From Eledone cirrhosa (lineage: Eukaryota; Mollusca; Cephalopoda; Octopoda; Eledonidae), in contig OZ024744.1 in the NCBI GenBank assembly GCA_964016885.1, positions 70,978,348-71,042,347 of the forward strand: DNA of 64,000 nucleotides, in the 5' to 3' direction. The translations under genes were made by a program, and so were the position numbers. Shown here in pieces: positions 53,876 through 63,201 of the stretch (within the stretch, counting starts at the first letter, position 1; each line of letters opens with the position of its first letter). The notes under the pieces were generated by a model, which worked only from the letters and a program-made list of their open reading frames with translations, ran no database searches and had not been told where the DNA came from.

Positions 53876-54296
53876 ACATATTTTCAACAGTAACACTATA
53901 CTATACTATATATTTTCAACAGTAATACTATACTACATTATATGTATTCAACAGTCATACTATACTATATATTTTCAACAGTAATACTATACTATATGTT
54001 TTCAACAATAATACTATACTATATATTTTCAACAGTCATACTATACTATATATTTTCAACAGTAATACTATACTATATATTTTCAACAGTAATACTATAC
54101 TATATATTTTCAACAGTCATACTATACTATATATTTTCAACAGTAATACAATACTATATATTTTCAACAGTAATACAATACTATATATTTTCAACAGTAA
54201 TTCTATACTACGCTATATATTTTCAACAGTAATACTGTACTATATATTTTCAACAGTGATACTATACTATATATTTTCAACAGTAATACTGTACTA
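53876..54296. repeat. 27-base minisatellite, left part
   Basis: Units of 27 bases around 'actatatattttcaacagta' repeated about 15 times with few changes. As 27 is a multiple of three, a meaningless 9-residue repeat ORF stays open. Confidence 0.95.
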
Positions 54297-55642
54297 TCTA
54301 TACTATAAAGCTGACGGCCGTATGTAGGTAACAAACTTTCCGCCAAAAGGCTGGACCAAACAGCACCAAATTTGCACCATAGATGTAACTTTTTCCAAGT
54401 AAAAATGTGAGGGTATTTTTCTCTACTGAATATTGTTAAAAGGTTAAAGACATTATTTAAATATTCACTTCTTTAAAATTTCAAATGTCAACACTTCCGG
54501 TAATACGTCATTCCTCACTTTTTCTTATGACGTCGCACAACATTCCCCTCTTTTTCTCAGTCTGTCTTTTTAGATAGATACATAGCTATAACGTAGCACA
54601 CTTATAATATCTCTCTGTATGTCTGGCTGTCTGCATTAGATAACGTTTTTCAAAATATTTACTTCTGCATTCACAGACAGATTTTTTTAGTTTCAGAAGA
54701 TCCCGTTAAGGGTGAAAGCACCAATTCTTTGCTTAAACTTTAATCTGTTATTTTAATATATAATCGTGTACAGATATTTTTGCATACACAAAAACAAAAA
54801 CCTATTTATTTCACGAAAGCACAGACGGCTTATCGTCATTGTTACTGTTCGAGGTTAGAGGACCACAGTCTTTCCAAGACCTGAGAACCCTCAATGGCCA
54901 TCAATGTTCCACTTATCGTTTGGCTTGCCAAATGCGTGGTATGTTACACGATCACAGCTATTGGCACCTCACCCTGCAAGAAGCAGCAACTGCTAAAGTC
55001 CCTTCTCAGCTGCAAAAACTTTTGCTATTATGCTGCACAACTGCGATCTCGCGGACCCACTCACACTGTGGAACAACCACCGTGAAAGTCTAGCTGAGGA
55101 CATCCTCCACCGCACACGCAGACACAATCAAACGTAACATACGATGTCGTTTTCAATGAGGCGCTCATTTGTCTTGAAAACAGTGTCCTGGAGATTGGTG
55201 GTAGGCCTCTAAGTCACTACAGCTTACCTGCTCCAGACAGGAGTGTCCAGAGGTCAACGTCTACAGAGCTTCTCCGCGAGACGAGCTACGAAATCAGCAT
55301 TCTCCCATGATCAATTGTATGTAGGATGCTCTAGGGTGAGCTCGCCAAACAATCTCTTCATCTTTGCTCCGGAGGGCCGAATAAAAAATATTGTATACTC
55401 TGAGGCTCTAACAATGTAATTTAAATATTTTCTGTTACTTTGAATTTCCATTATGGTTGTACAAATTATTGTTTGTTAAAAAATGTGTGCTCTGTTCAGC
55501 CTTTATTGTTGTAACTATCAATTTTCTTTAACGTACTGGCTGCTGAACTTGGGAATCCTAAAAACTATTCAAACTGGAGTGTAGGGGGGATTCCTGAAAA
55601 GATAAAATGCGTAGCCGGGCGCCAGCCCGACCGGTCAGCTAT
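54297..55642 (+). mobile_element. Helitron A, copy 2, inserted in the minisatellite
   Basis: TCTATACTATAAAGCTGACG start preceded by A; end near 55642 with a changed terminus (GGTCAGCTAT where GGCCAGCTAG is expected). Collinear with 7811-9236 and very similar, including the helicase remnant (about 54850-55400) with the same layout but different individual stops. The minisatellite continues on both sides. Confidence 0.85.
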
Positions 55643-56447
55643 ACTATATATTTTCAACAGTAATACTATAGTACACTATATGTTTTCAACAGTAATATTA
55701 TACTATATATTTTCAACAGTAATACTGTACTATACTACATATTTTCAACAGTAATACTGTACTATATATTTTCAACAGTAATACTATACTATATATTTTC
55801 AACAGTAATACTATACTATATATTTTCAACAGTAATACTATACTATATATTTTCAACAGTAATACTGTACTATATATTTTCAACAGTAATACTATACTAT
55901 ATATTTTCAACAGTAATACTATACTATATATTTTCAACAGTAATACTATACCATATATTTTCAACTGTAATACTATACTATATGTTTTCAACAGTAATAC
56001 TGTACTATATATTTTCTACTGTAATACTGTACTATATATTTTCAACGGTAATACTATACTATATATTTTCAACAGTAATGCTGTACTTTACTATATATTT
56101 TCAACAGTAATACTATACTATATATTTTCAACAGTAATACTATACTATATATTTTCAACAGTAATACTGTACTATACTATATATTTTCAACAGTAATACT
56201 GTACTATACTATATATTTTCAACAGTAATACTATGCTACACTATATGTTTTCAACAGTTATACTGTAATATATATTTTCAACTGTAATACTATACTATAT
56301 ATTTTCAACAGTAATACTATACTATACAAGATATTTTCAACAGTACTACTATTCTATATATTTTCAACAGTAATACTGTACTATATATTTTCAACAGTCA
56401 TACTATACTATACTATATGTTTTCAACAGTAATACTATACTATACTA
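55643..56447. repeat. 27-base minisatellite, right part
   Basis: About 28 further units, some lengthened to 32 bases by an extra 'actat'. Confidence 0.95.
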
Positions 56448-57407
56448 TCTACTTATATATATAACCAGCAATTTCTCGCTCTGTCTGTCCGACAGTAGAA
56501 GCACGTGCGTAGAGAGAGATAGAAACACGTGCGTAGAGAGAGAGTGAGAGTGAAAGAAAGAGACAGACTACGAGAGGGGGATAGCGGAAGGGAGAGAGGG
56601 AGAGAGAGAGAGTGAATAGACGCTAAAACACGTGCTATAGAAACATTACCTTCCCCTCTCCACTGACTTTGGTCACTGAGGCCGATGGAATCGCTGGTTG
56701 CTATAGAGACACCTTGCACAAGCCAGAAGTAACCAGTTCGAGGCGGTTCTGACTTGACACCATGCGAAGAAGGTTGCCATTGAATTTGTGGTTTGAAGAA
56801 GGTTGCCATTGAATTTGTGGTTGTTGCTGTTGATAATAAGGACCATTTGAAGAAGGTTGCTGCTGATGAGGTAATTTATTAATCAGATTGCGCAGTTCCA
56901 TAACCTACGTTTGATTTGTTCAATTTTTTCTTCAATTTTTGTTGTTGTTTTTTTTAATTTCTTATTGAAAAAATATAAATAATAAAATAAGGTTAAAATT
57001 TAAATACAATTAAATACGATTTAATTTCCATTTCCAGCAGCCAATGTCCAGTGTTCAATTTCATGAAAAAATTGGAAATAATTCAAAAAATTGAAGTTTA
57101 ACTTTTGAACATTTGTTTTGACAATAAAAAAATATTTCCTTATTCACACCTAATGGTATGATTAAAATTTCATAGGAATATTTTTTCTAACCGCCAGTTA
57201 TTTATTTTCTCCTTTTTCGTTTTAACATATATTTATTTCAAAGATTTCACCGTATAGATAACATATATATTTATACATGCATAAAAGACACACCGAGAGA
57301 CGGTGAACATGTGGTGCCGAAAACATTTCTCATCCAAATCTCAACAATATCAGTATATACAATAGATTTGCTAGCAGAAAACCGCCCACCGGGTAGTTTT
57401 CTGCTAG
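56448..57407 (+). mobile_element. Helitron B candidate, non-autonomous
   Basis: Starts TCTACTTATATATATAACC after an A at the edge of the minisatellite. Ends 'gggtagttttctgctag' at 57407 with a GC-rich 'ccgcccaccggg' block just upstream. The 5' end resembles those of Helitrons A and C. Internally it carries a GA-rich patch and a short tandem repeat ('gaagaaggttgccattgaat') but no recognisable protein. Confidence 0.55.
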
Positions 57408-58569
57408 TCTATATATATAAAACTGAGGATGTCTGTCTGTGTGTGAGTCTGAGAGTTTGAATCCCTAAAACTCGAGAAACACCCAACCGACTGTTTTCAA
57501 ACTTTACACATGTAATACTTATGTTTCAGGGAGTGTTCTGAGCAAAAGAAATTTCAAATTTTCAATGACCTAGGGACCGCATTACGCCAGACCAATTTCC
57601 TTGAAATTGTAACTATGTATTAGTCAGTCTTTTCTTCATACGGTGAGCAAAGAAAATTTAAGTTTTTTATGGCCTAGGGTCTGCATTAGATGAGAAACTT
57701 ATTTTCTCAGCTTTTTAGGGCTTTTTTGAGGCGTTACGTGTAGTCGATTTTCCCGAAATTTCAAGGCATATTATGCACATAAAAAAATTCAACATTTTGA
57801 CCCCCTAGGGCCCACATTAGATGAAAAACTGCTTTTTTAAAAGCTTTTTAGGTTTTTTTTTAGGCGTTACGTCAGACTAATTTCCTTGAAATTTTAACTA
57901 TGTATTAGTCAGTCTTTTCTTCATACGGTGAGCAAAGAAAATCCAAGTTTTTTTATGGCCTAGGGCCTGCATTAGGTGAAAAACTTATTTTCTCAGCTTT
58001 TTAGGGCTTTTTTGAGGCGTTACGTGTAGTCGATTTTCCCGAAATTTCAAGGCATATTATGCACATAAAAAAATTCAACTTTTTTATCCCCTAGGGCCCG
58101 CATTAGGTGAAAAACTGCGTTTTTTTCAGCTTTTTGGGGTTTTTTGAGGCGTTACGTCAGACTAATTTCCTTGAAATTGTAACTATGTATTAGTCAGTCT
58201 CATCTTCATAGGGTGAGCAAAGAAAATCCAACTTTTTTATGGCCTAGGACCCGCATTAGGTGAAAAACTTCATTTTTCAGCTTTTTAGGGTTTTTTGGAG
58301 GCGTTACGTCTAGCCAATTTTCCCGAAATTTAAAGGCATATTATGTATATAAAAAAATTCATTTTCTTGATCCCCTAGGGCCCGCATTAGGTGAAAACCT
58401 GCATTTTTCCTGCTTCATCGAGTTAAATCTTAAAGATTATCCAGCCATCAGAGTATTCGGTTTATTTTCTTTACATATTGTCCAGGCATGCAGTTTTTCC
58501 ACGATTAGGTCTGTTGGCGGCCCGCATTCCAAAATACCTTGCCCGTGCAACGTCGGGTACCACTGCTAG
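57408..58569 (+). mobile_element. Helitron C, non-autonomous, with three 285-base internal repeats
   Basis: Starts TCTATATATATAAAACTGAG, ends 'gtaccactgctag' followed by T. The 3' hairpin CCCGTGCAACGTCGGG sits 8 bases before the final CTAG, a textbook Helitron end. Between about 57541 and 58400 a 285-base unit is repeated three times ('cttcatacggtgagcaaag' at 57634, 57919 and 58204). No coding capacity. Confidence 0.8.
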
Positions 58570-58718
58570 TACTATATATTTTCAACAGTAATACTATACT
58601 ACACAGACGGCTTATCGTCTGTTTATCCAAGCGAAGCTAGGTACGCCAACTATATATATATCCGGATCCCGTAGAACACGCCAATGGTAGCCGGGCGCCA
58701 GCCGGACGGGCCAGCTAG
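58570..58718 (+). mobile_element. Minisatellite remnant followed by a Helitron A 3' end
   Basis: 58570-58603 is one more minisatellite unit. 58604-58718 begins 'acagacggcttatcgtct' (as inside Helitron A) and ends with hairpin CCGGGCGCCAGCCGG and GGGCCAGCTAG, then T. Confidence 0.75.
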
Positions 58719-59034
58719 TTATATATATAAGTTAAATATGCATGTTTTAAACATACATAGATTTCGTCAATTAGGTTAAGTGTACTGAATGCTGTACAGA
58801 TTAATTAATTCATTGAAACTATGCTCTCAGACAGAGAAGGAAAACAAAACCCTAGCAGCTGTTAGCAACTCTGAAGGAGGAAGAGATAACTTCAAAGATA
58901 TATATATATATATATGTGTGTGTGTGTATATATATATATATACACATATACATATACACTGAAACAGACAGACAGATACACTCACACATATATGTATGTG
59001 TGTGTATATATATATATATAGGTGTAGAGGAATG
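58719..59034. other. AT-rich spacer with (TA)n
   Basis: TA/TG microsatellites at about 58900-59020. Nothing else recognised. Confidence 0.5.
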
Positions 59035-60190
59035 ACTTGTGAGGACAGTGCATGCTATGTACAGAGGTGCTGTCAGTAAAGTGAGAGTAGGAATGGAGTT
59101 TAGTGAGGAATTCCAGATACAAATAGGAGTGCATCAGGGTTCGATCCTCAGCCTACTCTTGTTCATTATAGTTCTCCAAGCCATAACAGAGGGGTTTAAG
59201 ATTGGCTGCCCATGGGAACTTCTCTATGCCGACGATCTTGTACATATAGTAGAATCAGTAGAGGAGCTAGAGAATAAATTCTAGCTATGGAAACAGCAGT
59301 TAGAATCAAGAGGGCTGAGAGTGAATCTAGCTAAGACTAAAGTGTTGATAAGTAGGAAAGAGAACAAAACTCTGATTCCATCAGGAAAGAGGCCATGTCG
59401 ATATGTAGATAAGGAGTTGGCATAAATTCTAAATAATGTATACAATGCAGATCTTGGGTACATAAGAGATCTAGGGGATAGCAGGCAATTTAACAGGTAG
59501 TAAAAACTATATATACAGTAGATGTTCAGGGAAACTTGACAGTAGAAGTCGCAGTGATAGACACATTTTTCAAATGCAGATAGGATCTATAGAGGTGGTT
59601 GATAGCTTCCGATACCTAGATGATCAGATTAGCAAAGGAGGAGAGTGCTCCAAGGCCATAGTATCTAGAATAAGGGTGGGTTGGAAGACATTTAGGGAGC
59701 TGCTGCCTCTGTTGACAAAAAATGGTTTCTCCCTACGAACAAAAGGCCAGTTATATGATGCCTGTGTGAGATGCATGATGCTGCATAGTAGTAAGACATG
59801 GGCAACAACTACAGAAGATATGCAACAGCTGGAGAGAAATGAAGCAAGCATGCTCCAATGGATGTGCAATGTCAATGTGCGTGAACAACCAATCATGGGC
59901 GAAATGAAACAAGCTTGCTCAGTTGGATGTGCAATGTCAATGTGCATGAACGACCAAGTATAGATGAGTTGAGTGAGAAACTGTGTATAAGAGGGATAAG
60001 CTGTAGTGTGTGGGAAAGAAGACTGTGTTGGTATGGACATGTGATGGAGGATGACCACTGGGTAAAGAAGTGCCAAGAAATCTCAGTAGAAGAAAGACAC
60101 AGAACAGGAAGGCCACGAAAAACATGGGTAGAGGTGGTGAGACCTCAGACCGATGAAGCTCATGGAGGAGATTACGAAGGACCATAACAA
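59035..60190 (+). pseudogene. LINE-B, RT and C-terminal portion, decayed
   Basis: Reads MYRGAVSKVRVGMEFSEEFQ, IGVHQGSILSLLLFIIVLQ, CPWELLYADDLVHIVESVEE (catalytic YADD intact), then a stop, LRVNLAKTKVLISRKE, a remnant of the finger region, YLDDQISKGGECSKAIVSRI, LYDACVRCMMLHSSKTWAT, RKTWVEVV. Close relative of the LINE-A ORF from residue about 655 onward. Contains a ~65-base tandem duplication (59836-59955) that repeats the MLQWMCNVNV block. Frameshifts and stops; dead. Confidence 0.8.
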
Positions 60191-60460
60191 GTGGACCAGG
60201 TCATGTGTTGTGTCTTTGAGCAAGACATTTTATTTCCTGTTGCTCCAGTTTACTCAGCTGTAGAAATGAGTTGCGACATCACTGGTGTCAAGCTGTATCA
60301 GACATTGCCTTTCCCTTGGACAACATTGGTGGCATGGAGAGGGGAGGCTGGTATGCATGGGCAAGTGCTGGTTTTCCACAAAAACACCTTACCTGGTGTC
60401 GTGCCTTGGTGAGGAACTTTCTAGATGCAAAACCCTTGGTCATTCATGAGCAAAGGGCAT
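60191..60460 (+). mobile_element. SINE fragment with a distinct 3' body
   Basis: 60191-60262 shares 'gagcaagacattttatttc', 'ttgctccagtttactcagc' with SINE-B. It then continues into 'ggacaacattggtggcatgg' and 'ctggtatgcatgggcaagt', a different body, suggesting a second SINE family using the same front half. Confidence 0.6.
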
Positions 60461-60519
60461 ATTTTTCTAGCAAATTGTACCAGCTTTTAAAAAAATTTAT
60501 CAGCCTTTTACTAACACAC

Positions 60520-60874
60520 ATCTGTTATTTTAATATATATATATATAATTATATATTCGTGAACAGATATCTTTGCTTACCCAATAACAAAATATAAACA
60601 AACGTATTTATTTCATGAGGCTCAATAAGGATAAATATATATCAAATATATAAAAACCCTAGAGCAAATATTGTTCTCATTGCTGACGTATTATCTTTGC
60701 TATTTTCCACCCAATTGAGTTAAACTCCTGGTAACCTACGACAAATTTTTTTTAGAAGCACAAAATGTAGACACCATCCCGGTATTCTGTACTTCTCTGT
60801 ACTGTTTCAGAAAGGAGGTATAATCATGCCAATCTATGTTTAGAACCCCAAGCAACGCCAGGCCACTCTGCTAG
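60520..60874 (+). mobile_element. Helitron 3' fragment
   Basis: Starts with the Helitron A type block 'ctgttattttaatatatat', then a variant also seen at 52700-52860 ('gagcaaatattgttctcat'), ending 'gccaggccactctgctag' before T. The terminal hairpin appears decayed (CCCCAAGCAACGCCAGG). Confidence 0.6.
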
Positions 60875-60892
60875 TATATATATAATTATAAT

Positions 60893-61206
60893 GTAGCGGT
60901 TGTCTCCCTTGTTTGGATTAACATCTAGACGGGAAGTAGAACCCTTTCTGTAACTTCCGGTCAGAACCCTATAAAACTAACAACTTTAAGTTCTCACTCT
61001 CTCATTTGGCTCTGCCTCTCATTTGGCCTTCTGGCGCCTGGCTGGCCTTAGCCAGGCGTCCTCTGCCAGCCGCGTTTGCCTGGCAATCAAAACGGTAACG
61101 ACTAACTTTGTTTCATTCTATCATCCATTACTTTGACATGTCAACTATACTATCTACCATTGTTAATTAAATATTATACACACAAACAATGTATTCCTTG
61201 TTACAT
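60893..61206 (+). promoter_or_regulatory. Possible solo LTR or Pol II promoter-like block
   Basis: Starts TGTAGCGGTTG and ends CTTGTTACA (TG...CA). Contains CCTATAAAAC near 60970, a GC-rich hairpin GCCTGGCT...AGCCAGGC (61036-61057), and no coding. No second LTR and no clear target duplication. Confidence 0.3.
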
Positions 61207-61244
61207 TCATACTACCCAGTAATCTCGCTATAATAAGTTCGAAG

Positions 61245-61510
61245 AATAATCACACGAAATTTATCCAATTTTTTTCTTCTTAGTCGGTAAAAATCAATTA
61301 GATAAATAATCATTTAAACGGAGCTAAGTTTAAAATGTAACTTTGAAGAAATAACAGATAAATGTTATCAATATTTCTTTATGAGGAACAGTCAGATAAA
61401 ATTTATCTAGTCTTTCATCTTAGTCCATAGAAATTAACTAGACAAATAATCAATTAAATGGAGCTAAGTCTAAAATGTAAGTTTGAATTAAAAAAATAGA
61501 TAAACGTTAC
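61245..61510. repeat. Diverged tandem duplication, about 140-base unit
   Basis: Two units share 'aaatttatc', 'cttagtc', 'aatca', 'ggagctaagt', 'aaaatgtaa' and 'agataaa' in order, offset by about 140 bases. Confidence 0.65.
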
Positions 61511-61554
61511 CATAAATTCTCCCAGTCCCGATTATCGATAGTTTTGCTCGTACC

Positions 61555-61733
61555 TTGTGGAAATGTCTAATCGTTGCTTTATCCATGAAGCTCCAAGGTT
61601 TTCAAGAGACTCCCTCAGTTAGGACCAAATTTTCTAAAGTAATCTGCGCCAGTAACGAATTCAAAAGGGGTGAAAAACATCATGTGGCTAGCGGTCAAGA
61701 TAGAAGTGTTGTGAAGGGTAGGCCAGTGGCAGG
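61555..61733 (+). other. Open frame ending at a donor-like site, unassigned
   Basis: About 60 codons, including FSKVICASNEFKRGEKHH and VASGQDRSVVKGRPVAG, ending at CAG|GTAAGT. No upstream acceptor or family recognised. It could be a host exon on the plus strand, or chance. Confidence 0.2.
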
Positions 61734-61885
61734 TAAGTTGATAGAAGAAGCAATTAGTTACCTCCTAAAATTTACTCAAGCGTAAGCGAGTATAGAACAA
61801 AGTCATAAGGACATATATATATTTAAACATAGTCGCAGATACATATTTGAGTGACTACCTTCAACGATGTGGCTCGATGAGTGAA

Positions 61886-62208
61886 TCATCATCATCATCA
61901 TTTTACGTCCGCTTTTCCCTGCTTGCAAGGGTGGGATGGGAACTGATTCTGGCTTGATTTCTACAGCTGGATGCCCTTCCTAACACCAACCTCATTTACA
62001 GTGTAGACTGGGTTCTTTTTTTCCGTGGCACCTCCACGACCACTTTGCAGTGGAATGATAGGGACCCTAGTAAACAGCTGAGTAAACTGGAACAATGTGA
62101 AATAAAGTGTCTTGCTCAAGGAAACAACACATCACCAGGTCTGAGAATTGAACTCACAACCTTTCGATTGCAAGGCCAATGCTCTAACCACTAAGCCATG
62201 TGCCTCCC
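61886..62208 (-). mobile_element. SINE-B, full length, tRNA-derived head and LINE tail
   Basis: Read on the minus strand: GGGAGGCACATGGCTTAGTG (A-box region), 'cattggccttgcaatcg' (anticodon-arm-like), B-box GGTTGTGAGTTCAATTC, then 'ccttgagcaagacacttta', 'gtttactcagctgttta', one tail unit, 'ggttggtgttaggaagggc', 'cttgcaagcagggaaaagc', 'ggacgtaaaatgatgatg'. The final ~55 bases equal the LINE-B 3' end. Length about 320. Confidence 0.9.
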
Positions 62209-62906
62209 ACTTTATTTATATATATAAGAGAGTATTGAAGTTTGCTTGAAGCATTGTGGAATAATAAGTAAATATCTTTAAGTCGTTTGGAAGCCTCGAC
62301 AATGCAAATGGGTAAATCTCCGGGTAACAAGATCCGGTGGTGGAGAGAGAGATGTAAGTGGGTGTACGTTGAGATGCGTGGTGTGTATAAGATGTGTAAG
62401 ATGTGTAGAAGAATGAAGGGAAGATTATAAAGGATAAAACAACACAAGAGAGTTACCTTGGGAGAGATTTAATAGTCCCTATATAGTTCGGATTCACATC
62501 CATCAACTGGGGTTTTTTTCCGGGGTGGGGGAAAGGTTGTCTGTCGGACAGGTGCGAAACGCGTCCTCCGCTGTTTGTTGTTTTAAATATCTGAGGTATT
62601 CGGCAGAGCGCGCGTGCGCGTGAAATGGGGTCGGTCGGGCAGAGGTCAGCGGCCGAATGAGGGAGTGGGGTGGCGCTAGCTGTCAGTCCATTCTCTGCCT
62701 GTTTGTTAAATGTTACTGTGTGTATGTGTGCGTGTGTTGTTGTCTCGCTTGAGTGTGTGTGTGTGTGCGCGTGTGTTGTAGCCTTGTTCCTCTGTATTGG
62801 CAGTGTAGTATGTTCGTATGGTGGAATGCTACTGTGTGTGTGTGTAGTTGTCTCGTTTGTGTGTGTGTGTGTGCGTGTGTTGCATGTTGCTGCATCGTTT
62901 GTTAAC
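62209..62906. other. Penelope-like flank, CpG-rich, with (TG)n
   Basis: 62450-62700 is GC/CpG-rich, unlike the rest of the window. 62539-62565 holds a CTGTCGGACAG hairpin followed by GCGAAACGCGTC. 62715-62885 has TG runs. Likely untranslated sequence of the adjoining Penelope-like element. Confidence 0.4.
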
Positions 62907-63195
62907 TTAAACCAGCCATCTCATTTCGCTTCTCTCTGATCGGTTGTTTATTTGCGGTTGCAGGCGTTTGATAAAAAGCGCTTCCTTGATACGTAACGTG
63001 CCAACGTTTCTTTCAGTCGCTAGAATTGTGACAATGGGCCTTCCGTCTTTGTTTCCGCATTTGTCTATGTGTTTCCGGAAAGACGAGGCCCTGGTTTTAG
63101 TGTGTTCCTTGATCCGGATGTGCAAAGGTCAGATTGTGCTACCTATGTAGTATTGGTTGCACCTGTCACATTCTATCTTATACACATTCTATCTT
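62907..63195 (-). pseudogene. GIY-YIG endonuclease domain of a Penelope-like element
   Basis: Minus strand: RCNQYYIGSTI, one TGA, PLHIRIKEHTKTRASSFRKH, IDKCGNKDGRPIVTILATER, NVGTLRIKEALFIKRLQPQI. The YYIGST and R.KEH motifs followed by KEALFI are those of the C-terminal endonuclease of Penelope retroelements. The TGA probably arose from CGA by CpG decay. It faces away from the RT piece at 63202. Confidence 0.75.
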
Positions 63196-63201
63196 ATATT
63201 C

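Noticed and set aside
53942..54232. 9-residue repeat protein
   Set aside because: The minisatellite unit is 27 bases, so any frame without a stop stays open; no support for translation.
53876..56447. CRISPR-like array
   Set aside because: Units are contiguous with no distinct spacers, the context is a eukaryotic TE cluster, and no cas genes are present.
61886..62208. Functional tRNA gene
   Set aside because: A- and B-boxes are present, but the acceptor and anticodon stems do not pair well and the sequence continues into a SINE body and LINE tail.
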